DNA from: Cupriavidus sp.
GTDB lineage: Bacteria; Pseudomonadota; Gammaproteobacteria; Burkholderiales; Burkholderiaceae
Assembly: GCA_031180665.1 (NCBI GenBank)
Contig: JAPSLP010000022.1
Span: 26,743 to 90,742, forward strand
Direction of reading: 5' to 3'
DNA: 64,000 bases
The position numbers and the translations under genes were made by a program. The first letter of the stretch is position 1; every line of letters begins with the position of its first letter. Shown here piece after piece: positions 25,993-35,377 of this stretch. The notes below the pieces were generated by a model. That model did no database searches, had not been told where the DNA came from, and saw nothing but the letters and a program-made list of their open reading frames with translations.

Positions 25993-27129
25993 TTAACGGC
26001 GATGCTCGCGGAAGAACTCCCACATCAGCATGCTGGCCGCCGGTCCGGTGTCGCTGTGATAGCGATAGGCGGGGTCGCCGCCGCTCCAGGCATGGCCGAG
26101 CCCCGCGACTTCGCATAGCTGCACGAGGTCGCGGCGCGAGTAGCCGAAGCGCGACTCGAGGTAGTGGCCGGCGGGCATGGCGGTGCCATCGCCTTCGCCG
26201 CGCGCGCGGCCGTGCTCGTGGCGCGTCGACGCGCCGGCAGCCAGCACCGGCTCACCGTCGCGACGCTCGCCGTCGACCCGATCCGGCAAGCGGTTGTAGG
26301 CCAGGAACTGCCGCGCCAGCAGGCGCGCATTGACGGGGTGCACCACCTCGTCCTGCATGCCATGCAAGATCAGCGCCGGCATCGGCTTGCCAGCCAGCCC
26401 GATGCCGGCCGCGTCGAGCAAGGCCGCCGGCTCGGCCCGTGAGCCCTGCTGCATGGCCCGCAAGCCCGAGCGCGCCGAATCGGCGGCACCGACCACCACG
26501 CCGGAGTGCAGGCCGACCGCGGCGATGTTGTCCGGATAGCGCAAGGCCACCACGGCGGCCATCGCGGCACCCGCGGACAGGCCGGCCAAGTAGACCCGTT
26601 CAGGGCAGACATCGCGCCGCAGGGCCAGCGCGTCGATCAGCGCGGCGATCGCCTGCGCCTCGCGCGCGCCCTCGCTGGCGGCGAGGTCGAACCATTGCCA
26701 GCAGCGCTGCAGTTGCCGGCGCAGCGGCTGCTCGGCATAGGCGACCAGGAAACCCTCGCGCTCTGCCAGGGCATTCATGCGCGTGCCGGCCGCGAAGTCC
26801 TCGGCGGTCTGCCGGCAGCCATGCAGCATCACCACCAGCGGCAGCGGCCCGCTGTGCCGGCGCGACGGCTCGTAAAGCCAGTAGCTCAGTTGCGATACCA
26901 GCTCGCCAGGCATTGCCGGCAGCTTCAAGCGCCGCTGCGACCACTGGCCCGGCAGCGGACCGGCGGGCAGCGCGAGCGGCGGGGGGACTCGTGTGCGGGC
27001 CGCCGGTGCCGCCGGACGCAGTCTCTGCAGTCGATCCAGCCAGCTGCCCAGGTGACGGGCCGACTGGCGGGGCAGCGTGCCGACCTGCCGCCACGGACGC
27101 TGCCAATTTCCCATCAAGCTTCTTGCCAT
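25993..27129 (-). CDS. PHB depolymerase family esterase
   Basis: A 378-residue alpha/beta hydrolase. The catalytic triad is visible: Ser in the lipase box GLSAGA, Asp in HGMQDEVVHP and His in GLGHAWSGGD; LVVMLHGCRQTAEDFA is the oxyanion-hole strand typical of the Esterase_PHB family. The N-terminal 60 residues are Pro/Arg-rich with no signal peptide, so a cytoplasmic esterase acting on short hydroxyalkanoate oligomers or other esters is more likely than extracellular polymer degradation. It stands alone, 141 bp from the divergent secreted hypothetical. Confidence 0.85.
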   Translation of the reverse strand: MARSLMGNWQRPWRQVGTLPRQSARHLGSWLDRLQRLRPAAPAARTRVPPPLALPAGPLPGQWSQRRLKLPAMPGELVSQLSYWLYEPSRRHSGPLPLVVMLHGCRQTAEDFAAGTRMNALAEREGFLVAYAEQPLRRQLQRCWQWFDLAASEGAREAQAIAALIDALALRRDVCPERVYLAGLSAGAAMAAVVALRYPDNIAAVGLHSGVVVGAADSARSGLRAMQQGSRAEPAALLDAAGIGLAGKPMPALILHGMQDEVVHPVNARLLARQFLAYNRLPDRVDGERRDGEPVLAAGASTRHEHGRARGEGDGTAMPAGHYLESRFGYSRRDLVQLCEVAGLGHAWSGGDPAYRYHSDTGPAASMLMWEFFREHRR

Positions 27130-27329
27130 GCGCGGATTGTGGAAGCGCGCGAACGCTTCGGTTCATTTTGCTGCGTTGCAGCATAGCACATGAAGTTGAA
27201 CGCATTTCGCTTACCAATGTAGGACAGTGACTGACAGCACACCGGCAATCGGCTCGCTATGGTTTCGCCATGGCGAACGGGCAGCCCGCCCGCACCGCCG
27301 TTCGAGGCGTCCTCGATACCGGTATCTTC

Positions 27330-27878
27330 ATGCGGAACTCGCTTTTGCTTTCGTTGCCCCACCCATGGCGCGCCGCCGCGCTGATCGCCTGTGCATCGTG
27401 GCCGGCCGTGGCCCAGCATGGCGACGCCGCCGCCTCGACCGCCGCGCCATCGAGCATGTCGGCGCTGGCCCGACTGCTGGTCGGCGTGGCCGATGGCCGG
27501 CCCACCGGCATGAACGGTGTGACGCGGCTGACCGGTTCCGGCAGCAGTACCGACGTGGCGCTGCGCAGCGCCTGCCGCGAGCTGACGCGTTCCGGCCCCA
27601 TCCTGCTCGATAGCGCCACGCGTCTGGACGGCTGCCGCGGCGAAAGCGGCAAGCGCGTGGTCTTCCATCTGAATCTGGTTCGCTTCGACGCCTCCCGCGA
27701 GGGCACCGCGGGCTTCATGGCCAGCGCCACGCCGGCTCTGGTGCGCGGCATCTGCCGCAATCCCGATGTGCCGGTGCTGGGCCGCCTGGGCATCGCGCTG
27801 GTGTTTCGCTACACCGGCATCGGAGACCGGCCGGTCGGTGAGATTGCGATCGCGCCCGGCCGCTGCGAACAGGATTGA
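27330..27878 (+). CDS. Secreted hypothetical protein with four cysteines
   Basis: A 182-residue protein starting MRNSLLLSLPHPWRAAALIACASWPAVAQ, a plausible signal peptide with a cleavage site after AVA. The mature part contains four cysteines in spaced positions (CREL, CRGE, CRNP and CEQD near the end), suggesting disulfides. An upstream ATG at 27270 would add 20 residues before the signal peptide and is less likely. Function unknown; no domain recognised. Confidence 0.6.
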   Translation: MRNSLLLSLPHPWRAAALIACASWPAVAQHGDAAASTAAPSSMSALARLLVGVADGRPTGMNGVTRLTGSGSSTDVALRSACRELTRSGPILLDSATRLDGCRGESGKRVVFHLNLVRFDASREGTAGFMASATPALVRGICRNPDVPVLGRLGIALVFRYTGIGDRPVGEIAIAPGRCEQD

Positions 27879-28063
27879 TCGCGGCATCGGATTCCGGGCA
27901 ACTCGTCCGATAGAACACCGTCCGCGTCGAACTGCGATAGTCGCGGCATGGCGCATTGGCTAGATTCCTCCGCTTCACCGTGTCCGTCCGGAGGTCGCCT
28001 CGATGCCATCCCCTCTTGCCAACCGCACGCTGTGCATGGCGGCGACGATGCGCCGGCCTGCCG

Positions 28064-30718
28064 ATGCAGCGCTCTGAGCGCCGGCTGTGCGGGCTGATGT
28101 CGTGCGGCTGCCTGCTGTGGGCGGCGCTGGTGGCAGCCGAGTTCGGGCGCACCCAGACGCAGCGCGACGACACCGGTGCGGTGCGCGAGCGGCTCGCCGA
28201 CACGCTGACCGGCGCCGAACGGCGCTGGCTGGCCGCGCATCCGGTGGTGCGCTACAGCGCGTCGCCGATCGGGGGACCGATGGCCTTCGTCGGCACTGGC
28301 GGGCACGCGGCCGGCATCGCCGTACAGACGCTGGAACAGGTCGGCCGCATCACCGGCTTGCGCTTCGAACCGGTCTGGCAGCAAGACCCCGCGGCCCGCG
28401 AAGCGGCGCTGCGCGACGGCACGGTGCTGCTGGTGCCGGCGGTGGCGGCGGACTCATCCGCGCCGCCCGATGCCGCCGCGATGCGCGAATCGGCACGCCG
28501 GACGCACCGGTTGCAGCCATCGCTGCCCTATCTGATCACGCCCTGGGTCATCACGACGCACGTCGCCAACGGCGCCATCCGCGACGCCGCCGGCCTGGCC
28601 GGCATGCGCATCGCCGTGCGCCGCAGCAGCCCGGGCCTGGCGGAGCGGCTTGCGCAGGTGCCCAACGCCACCATCATCCGCACCAGCTCCACGACCGAGG
28701 CCTACCGCATGGTTGCGCGCGGCCAGGCTGACGCCGCCGTCGACACGCTGACCTGTGCGCATTACATGGTCCGGTACGCCTTCGCGCCATGGCTGCGCGT
28801 GGCCGCTCCACTGGGCCCACAGCCTGCCGCGATCGGCTTTGGCGTCTCGCCAGCAGCGCCGCAACTGCGCATGATCCTGAACAAGGCGCTGGCCGCCATC
28901 CCGCCGACGCACTGGGACGCGCTTAAGGCCGACTGGGCGTCGGCGGCGCCGATGCCGGCCGCGGTGCGGGCGCCCGTGACAGCGCGACACCGACACCGAC
29001 CATGGCTACTGACCTGCTCGCTCGGCACCATGCTGTGGATGACCGCAATGGGCGCATGCGCGGTCGCCCTGCATCGCCATGGCCGGCGTATCGCCCGCGC
29101 CGCCCACACGCTGCACCGGCGCCTGGGCAGCGCGCGCCCGGCCAGCCGCCGAGGCGCAGCCCGCATGCGAGCGTCGGCGGACGGGCGCCGCGCGCCCGTG
29201 CCTGGCGTTGGCGCAGCGTCTGGCGCTGCGTCCGGCGCATCGTCGGGCGCGGATCGCCTGGGCTTCCTGGCGACCATCTGCCATGAAATCCGTACACCGA
29301 TGCACGCGGTGATCGGCATCCTCGACTTGCTGAAATACAAGACCGCGGTCCATGGCGAGGCTCGCCACTACATCGACACCGCGCACGATTGCGCCAAATC
29401 GCTGGTCGCCCTGGTCGGCGATCTGCTCGACATGGCGAAACTGGAGGCGGGCCGGATGGAAATCCGGCCCGAGCCGGTGCAGCTCGATACGCTGTTGCAG
29501 CAATGGGTCCATACATTCCGCCCGCTGGCATCATCGCGCGGTCTGCGTATCCGCCTGCACCTTGGCGCGCTGCGGGCCCGGCGCCATCGGGCCGATCCGC
29601 AGCGGCTGCGGCAGGTCGTCGGCAATCTGCTCAGCAATGCGATCAAGTTCGGCGGCCATGGCGACATCACGGTCAAGCTGGAGAGCGCGGGCGAGGACGT
29701 CAATCGGGAAACCGTGCGCATCGTGGTTCGCGACCGCGGCCCGGGCATCGCCGCGGACCAGATGCCGCGGCTGTTCGAACCCTTCTACCGGGCCGCGGAA
29801 GCGGGCGGCACCAGCGGCACCGGCCTGGGCCTGTCGATCTCGCGGCAGCTCGCCCGACAGATGGGCGGCGACCTCGAACTGATCAGCCGGCCGGGCCACG
29901 GCACGACGGCGGTGCTGACCCTGACGCTGGCCGCAGAGGCGTGCGCCGGACGCGCGCTGCGCGGCAACGGCCATCAGGCCGGCCGGCCCGCGATCGCGCC
30001 GCTGCACAAGGGCTATTGCGCGCTGATCGTCGATGACCACCCGGCGGGCAGGATGCTGCTGGCCCGCCAGCTGCGCCATCTGGGCGTGGAGGCAGTCGGT
30101 ACCGGCGATGCGCACGAGGCGCTGGTGCGGTGCGCGGCGCCGGACGCCGCCTTCGATTTGGTGATCCTGGACTGCAATATGCCCGGGATGGACGGCTTCA
30201 CACTGGCGCACAAGCTGCGCGCCCAGGAACGCGCCCTGGCACGGCCGCGCGTGCCCGTGCTCGGCTACAGCGCCGACGCCCGGCCGCATAATCGCCAGCA
30301 GGCCCTGGCAGCCGGCATGGACGATTGCCTGTTCAAGCCGATCGATCTCGACGCCCTCGGTCGCGCATTGCAACACTGGCTGGGCGACCGGCCAGGCGTG
30401 CGATGCGCCTCGACGACGTTCGGCGCGGCGACCGTCACGCCGGACTCCGATGCGGCGGTACGGGCCGCCTTGCTGGCCGGCAATACGGCAGACCTGGCCG
30501 CACTGCGGGTCGCGGTGGCCCGCGCCGACTGGCAGGCGGCTCACGCCGTCGCGCACCGTATCAAGGGTGCCGCCCGGCTGGTATCGGCCGATGCCGTTGC
30601 GCAGCGTTGCGAGGCCCTGGAGGCCGCATGCCGGGATGGTGATGCTGCCGGGGTCGCGGCCGCGATGGCGCAGCTGGTGCCGGCGCTGGCGCGGTGGGCG
30701 AGGACGCTGTCGAGCTGA
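28064..30718 (+). CDS. EvgS/BvgS-like hybrid sensor histidine kinase
   Basis: About 884 residues. After a short N-terminal hydrophobic segment comes a periplasmic type 3 solute-binding (PBPe/venus-flytrap) domain (about 50-300), then a membrane helix (about 313-336), a low-complexity linker, a HisKA domain with His407 in ICHEIRTPMHAV, and an ATPase domain (GNLLSNAIKFGG, DRGPGIA, GTGLGLS). A receiver with Asp703 in LDCNMPGMDG follows, and an HPt domain with His831 in HRIKGAAR. So it is a four-step phosphorelay. Only one flytrap domain and no PAS domain are seen, unlike BvgS. The start is uncertain: in-frame TTG at 27956 is an alternative. Partner is the regulator at 31078. Confidence 0.88.
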   Translation: MQRSERRLCGLMSCGCLLWAALVAAEFGRTQTQRDDTGAVRERLADTLTGAERRWLAAHPVVRYSASPIGGPMAFVGTGGHAAGIAVQTLEQVGRITGLRFEPVWQQDPAAREAALRDGTVLLVPAVAADSSAPPDAAAMRESARRTHRLQPSLPYLITPWVITTHVANGAIRDAAGLAGMRIAVRRSSPGLAERLAQVPNATIIRTSSTTEAYRMVARGQADAAVDTLTCAHYMVRYAFAPWLRVAAPLGPQPAAIGFGVSPAAPQLRMILNKALAAIPPTHWDALKADWASAAPMPAAVRAPVTARHRHRPWLLTCSLGTMLWMTAMGACAVALHRHGRRIARAAHTLHRRLGSARPASRRGAARMRASADGRRAPVPGVGAASGAASGASSGADRLGFLATICHEIRTPMHAVIGILDLLKYKTAVHGEARHYIDTAHDCAKSLVALVGDLLDMAKLEAGRMEIRPEPVQLDTLLQQWVHTFRPLASSRGLRIRLHLGALRARRHRADPQRLRQVVGNLLSNAIKFGGHGDITVKLESAGEDVNRETVRIVVRDRGPGIAADQMPRLFEPFYRAAEAGGTSGTGLGLSISRQLARQMGGDLELISRPGHGTTAVLTLTLAAEACAGRALRGNGHQAGRPAIAPLHKGYCALIVDDHPAGRMLLARQLRHLGVEAVGTGDAHEALVRCAAPDAAFDLVILDCNMPGMDGFTLAHKLRAQERALARPRVPVLGYSADARPHNRQQALAAGMDDCLFKPIDLDALGRALQHWLGDRPGVRCASTTFGAATVTPDSDAAVRAALLAGNTADLAALRVAVARADWQAAHAVAHRIKGAARLVSADAVAQRCEALEAACRDGDAAGVAAAMAQLVPALARWARTLSS

Positions 30719-30762
30719 GGGAGCGTGCCGACGGGAACCAGCCCACCCGCCTGGCCGCCGAT

Positions 30763-30789
30763 CGCGTTTTGAGACCCGCGTTTTGAGAC
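30763..30789. promoter_or_regulatory. Two direct repeats CGCGTTTTGAGAC upstream of the response regulator
   Basis: Identical 13-mers at 30763-30775 and 30777-30789, period 14 bp. The second runs into AGAC-TG-GTCT (30786-30795), a short dyad. The array lies in the 359-bp gene-free region between kinase and regulator genes, 288 bp before the regulator ATG, and is a candidate binding site for autoregulation. I see no other feature in 30719-31077. Confidence 0.5.
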
Positions 30790-31077
30790 TGGTCTTATCC
30801 CTTCGCGCGCCCTTCCCCGCTAATCTGGCGGGGCATTGCAGCGCTTTCCGACTATTTCCCGTTTTTGGTCTGGGGGTGGGCATGCGCGCTGTCGCTGTGT
30901 CGAGCCGTCGTCGTCCCGTCCGTATCTCCTTTGTGTTACCGGCCTCCCGATACAGATCCGACGCGCTTTGCGCCGCACGGCATTTGTCGCGCGGCGCTTC
31001 TTTTCCGATGGACCGCACGCCCCGGGCACCAGCCGCGCTCTGCAATGCTGCTCGGCAAGCGGCGCAGGAGCAATGGC

Positions 31078-31749
31078 ATGGCACTGAACATCGTCGTCGC
31101 GGACGACCACCCCGCGATCTCCCTGGCGATCCGTAGCGTTCTGCAGGGGCACGCCGGCTGGCAAGTCTGCGCCGACGTGACGACGCCCGAGGCATTGTTT
31201 CGGGCCATCGCGAGCTGTACGCCGGACGTCGTGGTCACCGACTACCACATGCCCGGCGGCCAGGCGAAGGATGGATTGCGGATGCTCGGCCAGATGCGAC
31301 GGCAGCATCCGCAGATGCGCGTGGTGGTGCTGACGATGATGACCAACCCGCTGATCCTGCGCGCCATCGCCGAGGTGCCGGTGCAAGGCATCCTGTTGAA
31401 GGATTCGCCGCTCGACGAGCTGGTCCATACCCTGGTCCAGGTCGAGCGCGGCCAGACCTATATCGGCAAATCGGCGGCGCGCATTCTGGCGGAATCGAGT
31501 GCGCGCTACCCCTGCGCGGAGGAGCGGGCCGGCATTGGCAGCCTGTCGGTACGGGAAACGGAGGTGCTGCGGCTCTATCTGAGCGGCAAATCGGTGACTC
31601 AGATCGCCACGGCCTTGAGCCGCAGCGTCAAGACCATCAGCCGGCAGAAGAACTGCGCGATGCAAAAGCTGGGGGCCAGCAACGACAGGGAACTGTTCGA
31701 CTTCGCCGCCCGCCAGGATTTGATGCTGCCGCAGCCGTCGGCGGGTTAG
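31078..31749 (+). CDS. BvgA/EvgA-like response regulator (NarL/LuxR family)
   Basis: A 223-residue regulator. The receiver domain (about 1-120) begins IVVADDHPAI and has phospho-acceptor Asp55 in VVVTDYHMPGG. The LuxR-type helix-turn-helix (about 155-215) reads LSVRETEVLRLYLSGKSVTQIA and SRSVKTISRQK. The start MALNIVV has AGGAG 7 bases upstream. It is the natural output partner of the hybrid kinase just upstream, the HPt of which would pass phosphate to Asp55. Target genes are not evident in the window apart from its own promoter repeats. Confidence 0.92.
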   Translation: MALNIVVADDHPAISLAIRSVLQGHAGWQVCADVTTPEALFRAIASCTPDVVVTDYHMPGGQAKDGLRMLGQMRRQHPQMRVVVLTMMTNPLILRAIAEVPVQGILLKDSPLDELVHTLVQVERGQTYIGKSAARILAESSARYPCAEERAGIGSLSVRETEVLRLYLSGKSVTQIATALSRSVKTISRQKNCAMQKLGASNDRELFDFAARQDLMLPQPSAG

Positions 31750-31776
31750 CCGACGGCGTACGGAGGGGATGCGCCC

Positions 31777-33297
31777 TTATTCGGCGGAGCGTGGCGCCGC
31801 GATGACCGGCGACACGGCGGGTTCGCCGCCATCCTGGTCGTCTCCCGGGCGGCGCTGCTTGCCGCCGGCCGCGCGCTGCTCCCAGAAGACCGCGTTATCG
31901 ATGCCAAGCGGACCGGGCACGAAGTTCGGGTCGATGCCCTGCCGCTTCTGCGCCTCGTAGTCGCGCAGTGCCTTCAGCGCAGGCTTCTGCAGGATCACGA
32001 TCGCGACGATGTTGAGCCATGCCATCAGGCCCACGCCGATATCGCCCAGCGCCCATGCCAGCGTCGCGGTGCGCACGCAGCCGTACAGCGTGGCGGCCAG
32101 GATTGCGACCTTCAGCAGGAACACCATCCACGGGCGGTGAATCTTGCGGTTGATATACGCGACGTTCGTTTCGGCGATGTAGTAGTACGCGACGATGGTC
32201 GTGAATGCGAAGAAGAACAGCGCGATCGCGACGAAGGCCGCGCCGAAGCCCGGCAGCACGCTTTCGACCGCATGCTGGGTGAAGCCGGGGCCCGCCTCCA
32301 CGCCGGCCAGCCCGGTGTGCAGCGCTTCCTTGGCAGGGCCGACCACGTTGTAGGCTCCGGTGATCAGGATCATGAAGGCCGTCGCCGAGCAGACGAACAG
32401 CGTGTCGACATAGATCGAGAACGCCTGCACCAGGCCTTGCTTGGCCGGATGCGAGACTTCGGCGGCCGCCGATGGGTGGGGGCCGGTACCCTGGCCGGCT
32501 TCGTTCGAGTAGACGCCGCGCTTGACGCCCCACTGGATCGCCAGGCCCAGCACCGCGCCGAAGGCCGATTCCAGTCCGAAGGCGCTACGCAGGATCAGGC
32601 TCATGACCTCGGGCAGCTTGCCGATATTGAGTGCGATGATCACGCAGGCCACCAGGATGTAGCCCAGCGCCATGAACGGCACCACGATCTCGGCGAACCT
32701 GGCGATGCGCTTGACGCCGCCGAAGATGATCAGGCCCAGCAGGATCACCAGCACCGCACCGGTCACCGCCGGGTCGATGCCGAACGAATTGGTCATGCCG
32801 GCCGCGATGCTGTTCGACTGCACGCCGGGCATCAGCACACCGCACGCCACAATCGTGGCCAGCGCGAAGATCCAGGCGTACCACTTGGTGCCCAGGCCTT
32901 TCTCGATGTAGTAGGCCGGGCCGCCGCGATACTGGCCGTCCACCTCTTCCTTGTAGATCTGCGCCAGCGTCGATTCGACGAACGCCGTGCTCGCGCCCAG
33001 GAAGGCCATCACCCACATCCAGAACACCGCGCCCGGACCGCCGAAGGTAATGGCGGTCGCCACGCCGGCGATATTGCCGGTGCCGACCCGTCCCGACAGC
33101 GACATCGCCAGGGCCTGGAAGGAACTGACGCCCTGCGCCGAGGACTTGCCGTCCAGCATCAGGCGGATCATGCCGAAGAAGTGGCGCACCTGGGCGAACC
33201 GGGTGCGGATCGAGAAATACAGGCCGACACCCAGGCACAGATAGATCAGTGCCGAGCTCCAGATGATGCCGTTGATGGCATCGACAATTTCGTTCAT
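31777..33297 (-). CDS. AGCS family sodium:alanine/glycine symporter
   Basis: A 506-residue inner-membrane symporter with about 11 helices. AGCS signatures include SLSGRVGTGNIAGVATAITFGGPGA and the later GVYSNEAGQGTGPHPSAAAE, GGPAYYIEKGLG and FFFAFTTIVAYYYIAETN. It imports alanine, glycine or D-amino acids with sodium. The C-terminal 50 residues are a polar tail. GGAG lies 8 bases before the ATG. Convergent with the response regulator; no metabolic gene is linked. Many AGCS genes carry glycine riboswitches, but I could not find that motif here. Confidence 0.94.
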   Translation of the reverse strand: MNEIVDAINGIIWSSALIYLCLGVGLYFSIRTRFAQVRHFFGMIRLMLDGKSSAQGVSSFQALAMSLSGRVGTGNIAGVATAITFGGPGAVFWMWVMAFLGASTAFVESTLAQIYKEEVDGQYRGGPAYYIEKGLGTKWYAWIFALATIVACGVLMPGVQSNSIAAGMTNSFGIDPAVTGAVLVILLGLIIFGGVKRIARFAEIVVPFMALGYILVACVIIALNIGKLPEVMSLILRSAFGLESAFGAVLGLAIQWGVKRGVYSNEAGQGTGPHPSAAAEVSHPAKQGLVQAFSIYVDTLFVCSATAFMILITGAYNVVGPAKEALHTGLAGVEAGPGFTQHAVESVLPGFGAAFVAIALFFFAFTTIVAYYYIAETNVAYINRKIHRPWMVFLLKVAILAATLYGCVRTATLAWALGDIGVGLMAWLNIVAIVILQKPALKALRDYEAQKRQGIDPNFVPGPLGIDNAVFWEQRAAGGKQRRPGDDQDGGEPAVSPVIAAPRSAE

Positions 33298-33702
33298 GGC
33301 GAATCTCCGAGTCGGGTTCGGGCGAGATGGTGCCCGTCATGTCGGCGGTCGAGTCGCCTCGGGGTCGAGGCAAAACCGCCCCCCTGGAAAAAGGCGTAAC
33401 CATACCGCAACCCTTCGTTTTTCCCCCACCTAGGGAGAACCCGGACTCGTCGTCCGAAACGAGGCCTGGCGCGTTGTGGATGCAGGATCGTGCACCACGA
33501 GCGGGCATGATCGACGGGATCGTAAGTGCCTGAAATTGTGTCGACGGGAAACAAAAGTCGGCACTGGCAGGCGGTTTTTACGTCACCGAACCACAAGTTA
33601 CACAACTGTTTCATGTCGCCGCCGCCGAGGCCGGCCGCAGGCCCAATCGTGCGTCGTAACCTGAACGCTCCCCTACCGCTCCAATGGATGCAGAGGAAAT
33701 TC
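33298..33702. other. Divergent intergenic region without a gene (405 bp)
   Basis: Holds the leader of the AGCS symporter (minus) and the promoter of the HAD-like gene (plus). On the minus strand I see two small hairpins, CGGAC-GACGA-GTCCG (33442-33456) and GCCTCG-ACCC-CGAGGC (33356-33371). Neither matches a riboswitch core that I know. The stretch 33565-33620 is the most AT-rich part and may carry the plus-strand promoter. Confidence 0.45.
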
Positions 33703-34290
33703 ATGTCTGAACGATTGATCATGCTGGACGTGCCCGGGGTGCTGTTCTCCGAGCGCTCCGCCGCGCGGCTGGGCGGCAAACCCGAGGCCGGCCTGGTGCG
33801 CGAGCTGCGCCTGTTCGACCCCGTCGCCCTGGGCTTCGTACGGCGGCTGTTCGGACTCGCCGGCGCCCGCGTGGTGCTGCCGCACGCCTGGGGTGCCAGC
33901 GCCCGCGCGGCTCTGGTGCAGCAGCTTGACCTGCAGGTGCATGCATTCGCGCCGGCCGCTTCGGGCGGCTTTGGCGCCGAGGTGGCCGCCTATCTTGCGA
34001 CGACGCGGACGACTGCGCAGAACTACGTGGTGCTGACGGCCGATGGGGCCTCCGTCGACGCGTCGCTGCAATCCCGCCTGATCGCGCTCGATCCGGCCAA
34101 GGGCCTGACGCTGGACGACTTCAAGCAGGCGTTGGACCTGCTCGGCGTGGCCTGCCCCAACGGCATGTACCCGCCGACGCAGCCCGACCCGCGCCTGCAG
34201 GCACGCTTGCAACAGCTGCGGCGCGCCGCCCGCCACGGCGCCCTGCCCGGACTGGTTCCGTCGGCCTTGGCCGAGGCCGCACACGCCTGA
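33703..34290 (+). CDS. HAD-like protein with degenerate catalytic motif
   Basis: A 195-residue cytoplasmic protein. The start LIMLDVPGVLFSE, the segment LFDPVALGFVRRLFGLAGARVVLPHAWG, and the ending LDPAKGLTLDDFKQALDLLG follow the pattern of the small HAD family found with RNA-repair (Swiss Army Knife) proteins and as stand-alone genes. The HAD nucleophile motif DxDG is altered to D-V-P-G, losing the second Asp that acts as acid/base, so phosphatase activity is doubtful. AGAGGAAA precedes the ATG. It is preceded and followed by genes of unrelated function. Family assignment is from memory of the pattern and is tentative. Confidence 0.55.
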   Translation: MSERLIMLDVPGVLFSERSAARLGGKPEAGLVRELRLFDPVALGFVRRLFGLAGARVVLPHAWGASARAALVQQLDLQVHAFAPAASGGFGAEVAAYLATTRTTAQNYVVLTADGASVDASLQSRLIALDPAKGLTLDDFKQALDLLGVACPNGMYPPTQPDPRLQARLQQLRRAARHGALPGLVPSALAEAAHA

Positions 34291-34391
34291 GCTGGAGCAC
34301 ATGCCCGAGCGCCTGCGTCGGGATCGGCCCGCATAGGCAGTCCCGCCCCTCGTCTGCATAATGTGGCGGCACGAACCGAGGGGGGGCGGAG

Positions 34392-35348
34392 ATGACAGCA
34401 GCCGCGCTGGCTGACCGACGCGGCATCCACTGGCGACGCGGCTGGCCGCGGCATCTGCCGGCGATCCTGGCCGCAGCCTGGACATTGGGCTCGCACGCGC
34501 AACCTGCCGGCCCGGCGGAGGCGTCCGCCGCGCCTGCCGGCGCCTCTGCTCCCGCTCCTGCCCCCGCTCCCGCTCCCGCTCCCGCCGCCTCCGCCGCCGA
34601 GGCCGGCATCGCTCCGCCGATCTGCCAGGCGCCCTGGTTTCGCAGCGGTGCGCGCGCGCAGCTCGAGGCCGATGGCCAGATGCCGATGTCGATCACGATG
34701 ACGGTGCGCCACCCCGGCCCCGTGCCGGGCGGCTGCGCGGCCTGGCTCGACATCCATTCCAAATCCGCACTGGCGGCGATGATGGGCCCGCCGGTGGTCA
34801 TGGATCAGATGCACCGACTGACCCTGCTGCGCGATGCGGGCTCGGCCAATGGCCGGATCAGCAGCCAGCACGCCACCATCAACGCGCAGGCGCGCTATGC
34901 CCGGCTGTTCGGCGAGGCGTCGTTCGAGGGCACCGGCCTGTTGTCCTATGCCGGCCACGATATCCGCGAGGGCATCACGCTGCCCGGCGAGTCGCTGCAC
35001 TCCAGCGCCAGCCTGCAGATCAACAGCCTGCATTCGGGCGAAGCGGTGACCACCATCCGCGTGCCGCGCGCGTCGATCCACATCGGCGAGCGGCGCGTCG
35101 GCCGACGACAGCACATCGACACGCCGCTCGGCCGGCGTGAATGCCTGCCGATCCGGTACGACAAGCAGGCGTCGCTGGGCGAGGTCCATATCGGCGACGA
35201 CGTCGAGCGGCCCGACCCGTACAACATGACCGTGACCGACTGGTACTGCCCCAGCGAAGCCTTCGTGCTGCGCACGGAGATCCGCCAGGGCGACCAGCAG
35301 CAGGTCATCGAGACCACCGCGATCGGCATGCCGGAGGGCGGGCAGTAG
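34392..35348 (+). CDS. Putative exported hypothetical protein with Ala-Pro linker
   Basis: A 318-residue protein. A basic N-terminus (residues 1-20) and a short hydrophobic stretch HLPAILAAAWTLGSHA suggest export, followed by an Ala/Pro-repeat linker (about 40-65). The rest is soluble, with Cys residues in PPICQAPW, GGCAAWL, RECLPI and WYCPSEA, possibly disulfide-bonded. No known domain is recognised. It ends 29 bp before the convergent flavohaemoglobin stop codon. Confidence 0.6.
   Translation: MTAAALADRRGIHWRRGWPRHLPAILAAAWTLGSHAQPAGPAEASAAPAGASAPAPAPAPAPAPAASAAEAGIAPPICQAPWFRSGARAQLEADGQMPMSITMTVRHPGPVPGGCAAWLDIHSKSALAAMMGPPVVMDQMHRLTLLRDAGSANGRISSQHATINAQARYARLFGEASFEGTGLLSYAGHDIREGITLPGESLHSSASLQINSLHSGEAVTTIRVPRASIHIGERRVGRRQHIDTPLGRRECLPIRYDKQASLGEVHIGDDVERPDPYNMTVTDWYCPSEAFVLRTEIRQGDQQQVIETTAIGMPEGGQ
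34548..34583. repeat. Hexanucleotide repeat GCTCCC (six units) coding Ala-Pro
   Basis: Six in-frame hexamers, two with one substitution (GCTCCT, GCCCCC), encode the Ala-Pro linker of the exported protein. Copy-number change would only alter linker length. Confidence 0.8.
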
Positions 35349-35377
35349 CGCCGGCGACCGCCTTGGGTTGACGGCGC

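Noticed and set aside
33298..33500. Glycine riboswitch expected upstream of an AGCS symporter
   Set aside because: I could not find the conserved core (CUCUCAGGC / GCCGAAGG elements) on the minus strand; the two small hairpins alone are not enough.
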